This document shows positions 52,322 through 59,500 of a DNA stretch of 64,000 nucleotides, one piece after another. Position 1 is the stretch's first letter, and each line of letters opens with the position of its first letter. The stretch is from Novosphingobium sp. Leaf2 (GTDB taxonomy: Bacteria; Pseudomonadota; Alphaproteobacteria; Sphingomonadales; Sphingomonadaceae): assembly GCF_001421325.1 (NCBI RefSeq), contig NZ_LMJY01000019.1:155580-219579 (forward strand), written 5' to 3'. The notes under the pieces are model-generated. The model did no database searches. It was not told the DNA's origin and was given only the letters and a program-made list of their open reading frames with translations. The position numbers were made by a program, and so were the translations under genes.

Positions 52322-53134
52322 TCAAAGCACGCTTATATCATGGCCCAGCACCATGGCGGCGTAGAGGAAATCTCGAACGTTCCGGTGCTCTCGTGAGAAA
52401 TAGCTCAAGATCGGCAACGCTTGCCATGGAAGGATATCACCGCCCCACGGGTGAATCGGTAGTAGGCCCATATTCCAACCATAACTGAATGGGTTCGGTA
52501 GAAGGTCTTCGTAAGGTGCGCTAACGCAGTGCAACAGCACCTGACCGATTTCTATTGTAGTTACGAGTGTATTGGGCTCGGTCTGAATTTGGGGAGACTG
52601 AAATTGCGACCTAACGGCGAGGACTCTATTGCAATAGGATATCTCTGGAACACCTGAAATTCGGCCAATCCACACGGTCCATTTCGGTGGGACACCCTGA
52701 TTTTTAAAGAAGTACTGACGGTCTTGAGTCGTAACTCCGCAGGTATCCTGACTCATAGCAATTACCGTAGCTGTAACAGCCGTCCACAAAGCTATCCGGT
52801 TGGCGTCGATTACATTCATGTCATGCCATTCCCCTTTGATAAGCGGGGTAAGCGTGGGGATGACATCGTCCTGGATTCTTTTCATCCACCCGGAGTTGCA
52901 ACGCTTGCAAACGCGAGAGTAGGTCTGATTGCCAAGATTGCCTTGTTTAAACTTTACCGTCTCTTTCACTAAATCGGTCGGCGACATATTGGAAGCAAGG
53001 CGGATCGACCGGTGCTCATGATAGTCGGTCGTCCTGGGGATGACATGACGAACCCAATTCGCGACTAGGTGTTCACCACTGCGATTTCCCACTCCTCCGC
53101 AGAAAATGCATTTTCGAGGTGGCGGATTGGCCAT
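52322..53134 (-). CDS. HNH-like zinc-finger protein, low-GC insertion
   Basis: A 270-residue protein. Its N-terminal part has paired cysteines and a histidine in an HNH-like order: KCIFCGG, then SGEHLVANWVRH, then CKRCNSGWMKRIQDD. This suggests a zinc-stabilised nuclease or nucleic-acid-binding domain. The remainder (about 100-270) is unrecognised. Base composition is clearly lower in GC than the genes around it, and codon use differs, pointing to recent acquisition. The ATG at 53134 is the best start, though no ribosome site is seen. Such lone genes often occur in defence or mobile contexts. Confidence 0.65.
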   Translation of the reverse strand: MANPPPRKCIFCGGVGNRSGEHLVANWVRHVIPRTTDYHEHRSIRLASNMSPTDLVKETVKFKQGNLGNQTYSRVCKRCNSGWMKRIQDDVIPTLTPLIKGEWHDMNVIDANRIALWTAVTATVIAMSQDTCGVTTQDRQYFFKNQGVPPKWTVWIGRISGVPEISYCNRVLAVRSQFQSPQIQTEPNTLVTTIEIGQVLLHCVSAPYEDLLPNPFSYGWNMGLLPIHPWGGDILPWQALPILSYFSREHRNVRDFLYAAMVLGHDISVL

Positions 53135-53401
53135 AACATATACCGAAAAAGTGGCACGAAAACGACGTTCTGCAACGTGAGCTCGACCCGTAGAGGCTGA
53201 GCAATTCACAAGGCAAAGCAAAGCCTAGCAACCCAACTCGAATAAAGTCTTGATCAGAATCTCGTTTCCGACGCTCTCCAACCTCGGAGAAAAGCTAGAG
53301 AGATTACCATTCCGCCGCTAGCGCAACCACCTGTCGGTCATCCAGCGCACGGTAGGCGTCTAGCAAACCTCGCATCGAGTGACGATCACCCACCCCCCCC
53401 T

Positions 53402-54904
53402 TCACCGCACCCCCGCCAGCGCCTTCTGCCTTCGGCGTTGCACAGAACTCCCCAGGCCGATCGCCTCGCGGTATTTGGCGACGGTGCGGCGGGCGAGTTC
53501 GAAGCCTTTGGTCTTGAGCAGGTCCACCAGCGTGTCGTCCGACAAGATGGCCTTGGGGTCTTCGGCGTCGATCAATTGGCGGATGGCGGCTTTCACCGCT
53601 TCGGCGGAGGCGCCGCCCTCCCCGTCCGCCGAGGCGACGCCCGAGCCGAAGAAGAACTTCAGCTCGAAGGTGCCGCGCGCGCAGTGCAGGAACTTGTTGG
53701 AGGTGACGCGGCTGACGGTGGATTCGTGCATGCCGATGGCCTCGGCCACGGTACGCAGAGTGAGCGGGCGCAAGTGCGCCACGCCGCCGCGAAAGAAGCC
53801 GTCCTGCCGCTTCACCAGTTCGGTGGCCACCTTGAGGATGGTTTTCTGCCGCTGGTCCAGCGCCTTGATCAGCCAGTTGGCATCGGCCAGCCTGTCCGCC
53901 AGCCAGGCGCGCGATGCCTTGTCGTCGCACCCGCCCTTGAGCTCGACGTAATAGCCGCGGTTGACGATCAGGCGCGGCAGCGTGGCCTGGTTAAGCGCGA
54001 TGCCCCAGCTGCCGTCAGCCTGCTGGGTCACCAGCACGTCGGGCGTCACCGCCGCGCTGGGCTCGCCGCCAAAGCGCAAGCCGGGCTTGGGATCATAACC
54101 GCGCAGTTCGGCCAGCATGTCGGCGAAATCCTCGTCGTCCACCCCGCACATGCGCTTCAGCCGCGCCAGTTCGCCGCGCGCCAGCAGATCGAGGTTGGCG
54201 ATCATCCGGGCCATTGCCGGATCGTAGCGGTCCGCCTCACGCGCCTGCAGGGCGATGCACTCCGACAGCGTGCGTGCACCAACGCCGGTGGGGTCCAGCG
54301 ACTGCACGAGGTCAAGCGCGCGCGCCGCTTCGCCGGGGTCGAGGGCAAGGTCTGCGGCGATCTCGTCCAGCGCGACGGTCAGATAGCCCGCATCGTCCAG
54401 CTGACCGATGATGTAGCGCGCCACGGCAGCGGTGCGTGCATCGCGCGCCGCCGCGCCCACTTGCGCCTCCAGGTGTTCGGCGAGCGTGTGGCCCAGGCTT
54501 GCGCGCTCGTCGATGCCGGGACCGTCTTCGGTCGCGCCGATGCGCACGTCCGCGCCCCAGGCGGTGTCACCCGGCCCCGCCCCGTCGCCGGTGTCGCGAT
54601 CCCGGTCGAGCGCGGTGGTGTCGATATCGAGCGGGCGGTCATCGGCGGCGTGACCTTCGCCGATCAGACGGTCCACCCCGGAGGTTTCCAGCGCCGTGGC
54701 GCGCACCGGTTCGCCCTGCTCCGGGGTTTGCGAGGGCGCGGCGGGCGTGCCGATATCGAGCAGCGGATTGGCGTCCAGCGCCTCGCCGATGAAGGTTTCG
54801 ATTTCCAGGTTTGACAGCGCCAGCAGCTTGATCGCCTGCTGCAGCTGCGGCGTCATCACCAGCGACTGGCTTTGCCTGAGGTCCAGCCGTGGCCCCAGCG
54901 CCAT
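53402..54904 (-). CDS. rpoN: RNA polymerase sigma-54 factor RpoN
   Basis: A 500-residue protein with all parts of sigma-54: N-terminal activator-interacting region (LRQSQSLVMTPQLQQAIKLLALSNLEIETFI), acidic linker, core-binding domain, helix-turn-helix (LRTVAEAIGMHESTVSRVTSNKF) and the RpoN box (ARRTVAKYREAIGLGSSVQRR). It recognises -24/-12 promoters such as the one before flgB. It follows lptB with 26 bases between, the usual proteobacterial neighbourhood. Confidence 0.96.
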   Translation of the reverse strand: MALGPRLDLRQSQSLVMTPQLQQAIKLLALSNLEIETFIGEALDANPLLDIGTPAAPSQTPEQGEPVRATALETSGVDRLIGEGHAADDRPLDIDTTALDRDRDTGDGAGPGDTAWGADVRIGATEDGPGIDERASLGHTLAEHLEAQVGAAARDARTAAVARYIIGQLDDAGYLTVALDEIAADLALDPGEAARALDLVQSLDPTGVGARTLSECIALQAREADRYDPAMARMIANLDLLARGELARLKRMCGVDDEDFADMLAELRGYDPKPGLRFGGEPSAAVTPDVLVTQQADGSWGIALNQATLPRLIVNRGYYVELKGGCDDKASRAWLADRLADANWLIKALDQRQKTILKVATELVKRQDGFFRGGVAHLRPLTLRTVAEAIGMHESTVSRVTSNKFLHCARGTFELKFFFGSGVASADGEGGASAEAVKAAIRQLIDAEDPKAILSDDTLVDLLKTKGFELARRTVAKYREAIGLGSSVQRRRQKALAGVR

Positions 54905-54930
54905 CCCTCAACCCTCCCGGAAGCGCGGCC

Positions 54931-55716
54931 TCACAACGTGAAACCTTCGCCCAGGTAAAGCCGGCGCACGTTTTCGTCCGCCACCAGCGCTTCGGGGCTG
55001 CCCGCGAACAGCACCTGCCCGCCATAGATGATGCAGGCGCGATCGACGATATCGAGCGTTTCGCGCACGTTATGGTCAGTAATCAGCACGCCGATGCCGC
55101 GCGTTTTGAGATCGCGCACCAGATCGCGGATATCCGAGATCGACAGCGGATCGATGCCCGCGAACGGTTCGTCCAGCAGCATGATAGAGGGCTTGGCGGC
55201 CAGCGCGCGGGCGATTTCGCAGCGGCGCCGTTCACCACCGGACAGCGCCATCGCCGGGCTGGTGCGCAGGCGGGTGAGGCCGAATTCATCGAGCAGGCGA
55301 TCCAGCTCGGCCTGCCGCTTGTCCCGGTCCGGCTGGTTGAGTTCGAGCACCGCGCCGATGTTCTGTTCCACGGTCATCCCGCGAAAGATCGAGGTTTCCT
55401 GCGGCAGATAGCCCAGCCCCAGGATCGCGCGGCGATACATGGGCAGGCGGGTGACGTCCACGCCGTCCATCAGGATACGGCCGGAATCGGGCCGCACCAG
55501 CCCCATGATCGAGTAGAAGCACGTGGTCTTGCCCGCGCCGTTGGGGCCCAGCAGCCCCAGCACTTCGCCCTTGGCCACGGACAGCGAAATGTCGGTCAGC
55601 ACCGCTCGCTTGTCATAGCTTTTGGCGATCGAAATCACCTCAAGCCCGCCATTTTCGGCGAGCAGCGCGGAATCGGTGGCGGCGAACGCCTGCGAGGGAG
55701 CGGAACCGGCTGTCAT
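54931..55716 (-). CDS. lptB: LPS export ABC transporter ATPase LptB
   Basis: A 261-residue ABC ATPase: Walker A GPNGAGKTT, Q-loop LPQETSIFRGMTVEQNI, signature LSGGERRRCEIARAL, Walker B IMLLDEPFAGIDP and switch His in LITDHNVRETLDI. The whole pattern is that of LptB, which drives lipopolysaccharide transport with LptFG. The ATG at 55716 leaves a 25-residue N-terminal extension before the ABC domain. It lies just upstream of rpoN as in many proteobacteria. Confidence 0.95.
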   Translation of the reverse strand: MTAGSAPSQAFAATDSALLAENGGLEVISIAKSYDKRAVLTDISLSVAKGEVLGLLGPNGAGKTTCFYSIMGLVRPDSGRILMDGVDVTRLPMYRRAILGLGYLPQETSIFRGMTVEQNIGAVLELNQPDRDKRQAELDRLLDEFGLTRLRTSPAMALSGGERRRCEIARALAAKPSIMLLDEPFAGIDPLSISDIRDLVRDLKTRGIGVLITDHNVRETLDIVDRACIIYGGQVLFAGSPEALVADENVRRLYLGEGFTL

Positions 55717-55882
55717 CGCGGCGGGCTTAACGCACGCACGGCCCCCACCGCAAGCCGGCATTTCCGCTTAGGGATGCCGACTGGCAGGTTTCGTGCATGA
55801 GGGGCAACAACGCGCCGCGATCTTGCAGTCCGGCCCGATCAGTGATGTAGTTGGCTAACGGGCAACGCGCTGGGGGGCTGGC

Positions 55883-56260
55883 ATGGACGAAACGACACGC
55901 GAACACGCCGATCCGGGCGCGGTGCCGGCGGCGGACTGGCGGCGCAGGATGAGCGATCACATCGCCTACGCGCTGTTGGTGTACACCGCGCTGCAGATCT
56001 TCCTGACGGTAGGCGCGCTCAAATCGCATGGCGGATCGCTGCTGCCGTATTTCGCGCTGATCGTGCTGGTCCTCGCGATCATCCCCGCCTGCCGCCGGTT
56101 CGAGGCGCGCTGGAAGCGGCTGGACGACGCACAGGCGCACGACCCCGCCCTAACCCCACGCTACCGCCGCGACAGGGCGGCGCTATGGCTGCTGGCGATC
56201 GGCCTGCCGCTGGCGCTGACGGGGCTGTTTCATGGGCTGGCATGGGTGTTTGGGGGTTGA
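55883..56260 (+). CDS. Small membrane protein, unknown function
   Basis: A 125-residue protein with three hydrophobic segments (IAYALLVYTALQIFLTVGAL, LLPYFALIVLVLAIIPA, AALWLLAIGLPLALTGLFHGLAWVF) and charged loops. No family is recognised. It is divergent from lptB with about 165 bases between. Codon use is like the core genome, so it is probably a native gene just before the lower-GC island. Confidence 0.65.
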   Translation: MDETTREHADPGAVPAADWRRRMSDHIAYALLVYTALQIFLTVGALKSHGGSLLPYFALIVLVLAIIPACRRFEARWKRLDDAQAHDPALTPRYRRDRAALWLLAIGLPLALTGLFHGLAWVFGG

Positions 56261-56520
56261 GGGGTTTGAGTTCAGCAAAGGCGAGGTTTACGGCAGATTG
56301 CTGGCATTACGCCGGGAATGACGCGACGACGGCATTGCGCCCATATCAGCCATTCGTTCAACTGGTTGGCGCTCCCCTAAGCCGCCGTTTGTTCAGAAAG
56401 CCTCAGCCTCCATTCGCCGAGGCGGGTTGGCGCCGCGCTTCGTTTCGGCAACCGGTCCGGTTGGATCATCGCTTCTCGCCTGTTAATCCGATGCGCTGGA
56501 ACTGGATGGAGGGGATGCAA

Positions 56521-57732
56521 ATGCGAGTTATTTTGCTCGGAGCGGGGGCTTCGAAAAGCTACGATCAAAGCCCCACAGGGCAGCGCATGCCGATCGCTCG
56601 CGACTTCTTCGACATATTTGATAAGCTCGATCTTTCGACAAATCTCTGGGTGCTGATCGGCTCCATCATCGTCTTTTTGGAAGATGATTTGGGCATGGGG
56701 TCGGGAAGCGCATTCGACTACCTCCGCTCGGGCATCGACATCGAGGACCTCCATTCACAGATTGAGGCCGCGCGCGATACGCAACTCAAGAGCAATGGCT
56801 TGGTTGCCGCGATGACGCCATACAAGGCATTCAACGAACTGCTTTTCCTGTTTGCAGCGGTCATCAACGACATTCAGAACGGCCCGCCGTCGCAGGCCCA
56901 TATGAAACTAGTGGACGGCCTAAATTCCGACGATGTGCTTATCACCTTCAATTGGGACACACTCCTCGACCGGGCTCTCGCAGAACGGACGACATGGCGA
57001 CCAGATTGGGGTTATGGCGTTACGCCAAACGCCATGTTCAACGACGGATGGCACCCGCCGGTGACAACGAACAAGGACAGCAAGACAGGAAATCTGCTGC
57101 TGAAATTGCACGGCTCGACAAATTGGCTGACGGCCTATTCGGTTACCGATGGGCATGGAACGATCGTGTCGGGCCAAGATCTCGACCCGAGCGCCTTCGG
57201 CATTTTCGAGCGAGCATCCGGGCCTTACGCCTGTTTCAAGGGTCGGTACATGCCGGGCTACCAGCCTTGGGCCTACGGCTATTACCCGCCTAATCTGAAT
57301 TTCCCCGGACGAGCGCCGCCTGACGGCTATACCATCGTAGGCGTGACACCCAACTTCCCCTGGACGAAGCCCGGCCGCGCCCCGGATGCGGGTCTCCCTT
57401 CGATGCCGCTCATCATTCCTCCGGTGAAGAACAAGAGCTACGAATTCTTCGGCGACCTGTTCAAAACACTTTGGTCCCGAGCGGAGGACGCGCTCGCGGC
57501 GGCGGACGAAATAGTGATTATCGGATACTCTTTTCCCAAGACCGATATCCAGAGCGACAAGCTTTTTCACCGCGCCTTTTCGCGCCGCGCGACCATTCCG
57601 AAGATCACGATCGTCGATCCCAACCCGGCCCCTGTAGCGGACAGGATGACCAGAGACCTCGGCATCCCAGATTCGCATCTGAAAGTCATTGCCGAGTATT
57701 TCACAGCGAATTTTAATCTCGATGCACTTTAA
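56521..57732 (+). CDS. SIR2-like (SIR2_2 type) protein, probable NADase
   Basis: A 403-residue protein with the sirtuin-type NAD-binding motifs spaced through its length: LLGAGAS (Gly7-Ser11), ITFNWDTLLDRAL (residues 141-153), the catalytic-type HGS (His197) in LLKLHGSTNW, and IIGYSFPKTD (Gly335-Ser337). This pattern is that of SIR2-like proteins that degrade NAD in several anti-phage systems. ATG 56521 is chosen for GGAGGGG six bases upstream; longer frames give a non-coding N terminus. GC is lower than in the flanks. It lies 519 bases before the three-gene operon and may act with it or alone. Confidence 0.82.
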   Translation: MRVILLGAGASKSYDQSPTGQRMPIARDFFDIFDKLDLSTNLWVLIGSIIVFLEDDLGMGSGSAFDYLRSGIDIEDLHSQIEAARDTQLKSNGLVAAMTPYKAFNELLFLFAAVINDIQNGPPSQAHMKLVDGLNSDDVLITFNWDTLLDRALAERTTWRPDWGYGVTPNAMFNDGWHPPVTTNKDSKTGNLLLKLHGSTNWLTAYSVTDGHGTIVSGQDLDPSAFGIFERASGPYACFKGRYMPGYQPWAYGYYPPNLNFPGRAPPDGYTIVGVTPNFPWTKPGRAPDAGLPSMPLIIPPVKNKSYEFFGDLFKTLWSRAEDALAAADEIVIIGYSFPKTDIQSDKLFHRAFSRRATIPKITIVDPNPAPVADRMTRDLGIPDSHLKVIAEYFTANFNLDAL

Positions 57733-58251
57733 TCTTGCACTGCCGACCAGAGCTGAAGATTGGTAAACGGTCCATTGGGCTATAAACATTCGCGACGGCG
57801 AAAGTCCGCTTCTTTCAACGTGGCCCAAAAAAACAGACTGACCGGAACCGGCCAGAGGGCGCTTGGCTGGTTGCGGCGTGAGATGCCAAGCGGCTTTGCG
57901 CCCATCCAAGCTGTTTGGCGGCGGCATTGCCGCACCTAGAAACGGACAGTCAGATTGCGAATGGGCTGCCACATTATGGTTATTCATGTTGCAGGGATGG
58001 AACGGCGGCTGCCGGCAAGAGTGGATCCCCACTTTTGTAGGAATTGCAGGGGAGGGTACCGTGCCGCCGCTGGCGGGGCAGGCGCCTAGACGTTGGACGA
58101 GGCGCGGGCGCGCCGACGCCGCCTCCGCTGCCCACAAACTTCGAATTGTTGACCAAAAAGATATCCAGATGTTGTAATTTCGGGCTTCGTTAGCCAAGGT
58201 GTGATGCGTCCCACTCAACCATGGGTATGATAGGATCGTTTTGAGGTGATA
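57733..58251. other. 519-base gap inside the island
   Basis: No convincing gene is present. An open frame at 57863-58177 lacks coding character. Around 58018-58050 the stretch GAGTGGATCCCCACTTTTG looks like a decayed copy of the short repeats often found between sphingomonad genes. The right end holds the promoter of the next operon. Confidence 0.6.
58149..58178 (+). promoter_or_regulatory. Sigma-70-type promoter of the HIT operon
   Basis: TTGACC (58149-58154), an 18-base spacer and TGTAAT (58173-58178) match the housekeeping consensus at five of six positions each. It lies 74 bases before the HIT gene and is the only clear promoter-like element in the gap. Confidence 0.5.
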
Positions 58252-58905
58252 ATGACTTTGGGTGTTGAGATGGCCAGCGGCAAACAGCGGTTTGCGGCGC
58301 TGCTCGGCGGTCGCGGAAGCGCGATTTACGATAGGCCGTTGCTTGAAACCAAAGACTGGATCGTAGCACCCACCCTCGGCGCAATCGTGCCAGGTTGGCT
58401 CCTGATCATTCCGCGCCGCGCAGCACCCAATTGCCGCGAATGGTCCACATCATCAGGGATGTCGCCCCTTGGCGCAGTGAAAGAGGTTGCGGGGCACTTG
58501 GGTCTCTCGATGGACGAGGTAATCTGGTTCGAACATGGTCCGGCGTCCATGGGCACCCCGGTAGGATGTGGCCTAGATTATGCTCATCTGCACATGATTA
58601 TACGCCCTCGGTTCAATTTCGCTGATTTCGCGGCCGGTGCACGTGCTCAGGCTGATCTTATCTGGAGCGAGTGCGAGGCAACCGACGCCTATGCGCGGTC
58701 TGGCACCAGGTCGTTTTACATTGCGGGCTCAGGTGATGTGGCGATAGTTGCTAAAGATGTAGAAGCGGGGGGCTCACAGTTCTTCCGCAGGATAGCAGCT
58801 TCGCTTATCGGCAATGGCGAAGTTTGGAATTATCGCCACCACCCTCACACCGAGAACATCGAAGGCACTATCGAGATGTTCCGCCATCTCGAAAGCGCTG
58901 GATGA
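58252..58905 (+). CDS. HIT-like nucleotide-binding protein
   Basis: A 217-residue protein with a HIT-type N-terminal half. The core motif is DYAHLHMIIRP (His112, His114), after WLLIIPRRAAPN and IWFEHG. In the usual HxHxH triad the third His is Ile116, while the middle His that acts as nucleophile is kept. HIT proteins hydrolyse or transfer nucleotides. The C-terminal 80 residues are unrecognised and end in YRHHPHTENIEG. ATG 58252 has GAGG five bases upstream. It heads an operon with the next two genes; the next start lies one base after its stop. Confidence 0.78.
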   Translation: MTLGVEMASGKQRFAALLGGRGSAIYDRPLLETKDWIVAPTLGAIVPGWLLIIPRRAAPNCREWSTSSGMSPLGAVKEVAGHLGLSMDEVIWFEHGPASMGTPVGCGLDYAHLHMIIRPRFNFADFAAGARAQADLIWSECEATDAYARSGTRSFYIAGSGDVAIVAKDVEAGGSQFFRRIAASLIGNGEVWNYRHHPHTENIEGTIEMFRHLESAG

Positions 58906-58906
58906 C

Positions 58907-59500
58907 GTGGCTGAAGGCGAACCGCCCCTTACGACGGAGCATCCAGCGCCCATGAAGCCCGCCGTCGGCGTGCCCGCCGACTATACCGATGGCCGGCGAC
59001 CCTGGCAGTGGGAGTCAAAGTATCCTCCCGAGGCTCGACGTGAAACGAACTTCGAAACCTGCGCGCTCATTACGATGCTGATAGTTTCAATGCTCGGCGC
59101 GGGATTTTGCCTTGGGCTGGCGGATCAGAATGTGGCGATATTGCTGGGTGGTGCCAAGCTTACTATTAGCTTTCGTCTTTTGGCAATTTTCTTTACAGGG
59201 TCCGTTGGCGGGGTCACGTTTTCGATCAAATGGCTCATCCATTCCGTCGCCAAGGGTAAATGGCACCTTGATCGGCGATATTGGCGTTTGATGACGCCTG
59301 CGATCGGGGGAGCATATGCCTGTGTGGTGATGACGCTCTTCGCATCAGGCGTTTTCGCCTCGCAGACAGCAACTACGCCAGCGGCGGGCATTGCTCCTAC
59401 CGCGGCACTGGCTTTTCTAGTCGGGTATTTTTCGGACGGGGTGAGCGGACTGCTTTCGAATATTGCGAATGCCGTGTTTGGTACCCTGGAAAAGAAGTGA
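58907..59500 (+). CDS. Four-helix membrane protein, unknown function
   Basis: A 197-residue protein with a soluble N terminus of about 50 residues (PAVGVPADYTDGRRPWQWESKYPPEARRE) and four hydrophobic segments (ALITMLIVSMLGAGFCLGLA, LLAIFFTGSVGGVTFSIKWLI, TPAIGGAYACVVMTLFASGVF, APTAALAFLVGYFSDGVSGLL). No family is recognised. The start is GTG 58907, directly after the HIT stop, or ATG 58952. Its stop overlaps the GTG of the next gene. In such an operon a small membrane protein is a candidate pore-forming effector or membrane anchor; this is an inference. Confidence 0.72.
   Translation: MAEGEPPLTTEHPAPMKPAVGVPADYTDGRRPWQWESKYPPEARRETNFETCALITMLIVSMLGAGFCLGLADQNVAILLGGAKLTISFRLLAIFFTGSVGGVTFSIKWLIHSVAKGKWHLDRRYWRLMTPAIGGAYACVVMTLFASGVFASQTATTPAAGIAPTAALAFLVGYFSDGVSGLLSNIANAVFGTLEKK

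Noticed and set aside
53393..53400. Run of eight C beside the rpoN stop as a phase-variation tract
   Set aside because: It lies outside the coding frame, after the stop codon, so slippage would not change the protein.
56377..56754. Minus-strand frame of 125 codons at the start of the SIR2 gene
   Set aside because: It runs across the SIR2 ribosome site and N-terminal motif on the opposite strand and has no coding features of its own.
57863..58177. Plus-strand frame of 104 codons in the island gap
   Set aside because: No ribosome site, no motif, and it covers the decayed repeat and the promoter of the next operon.
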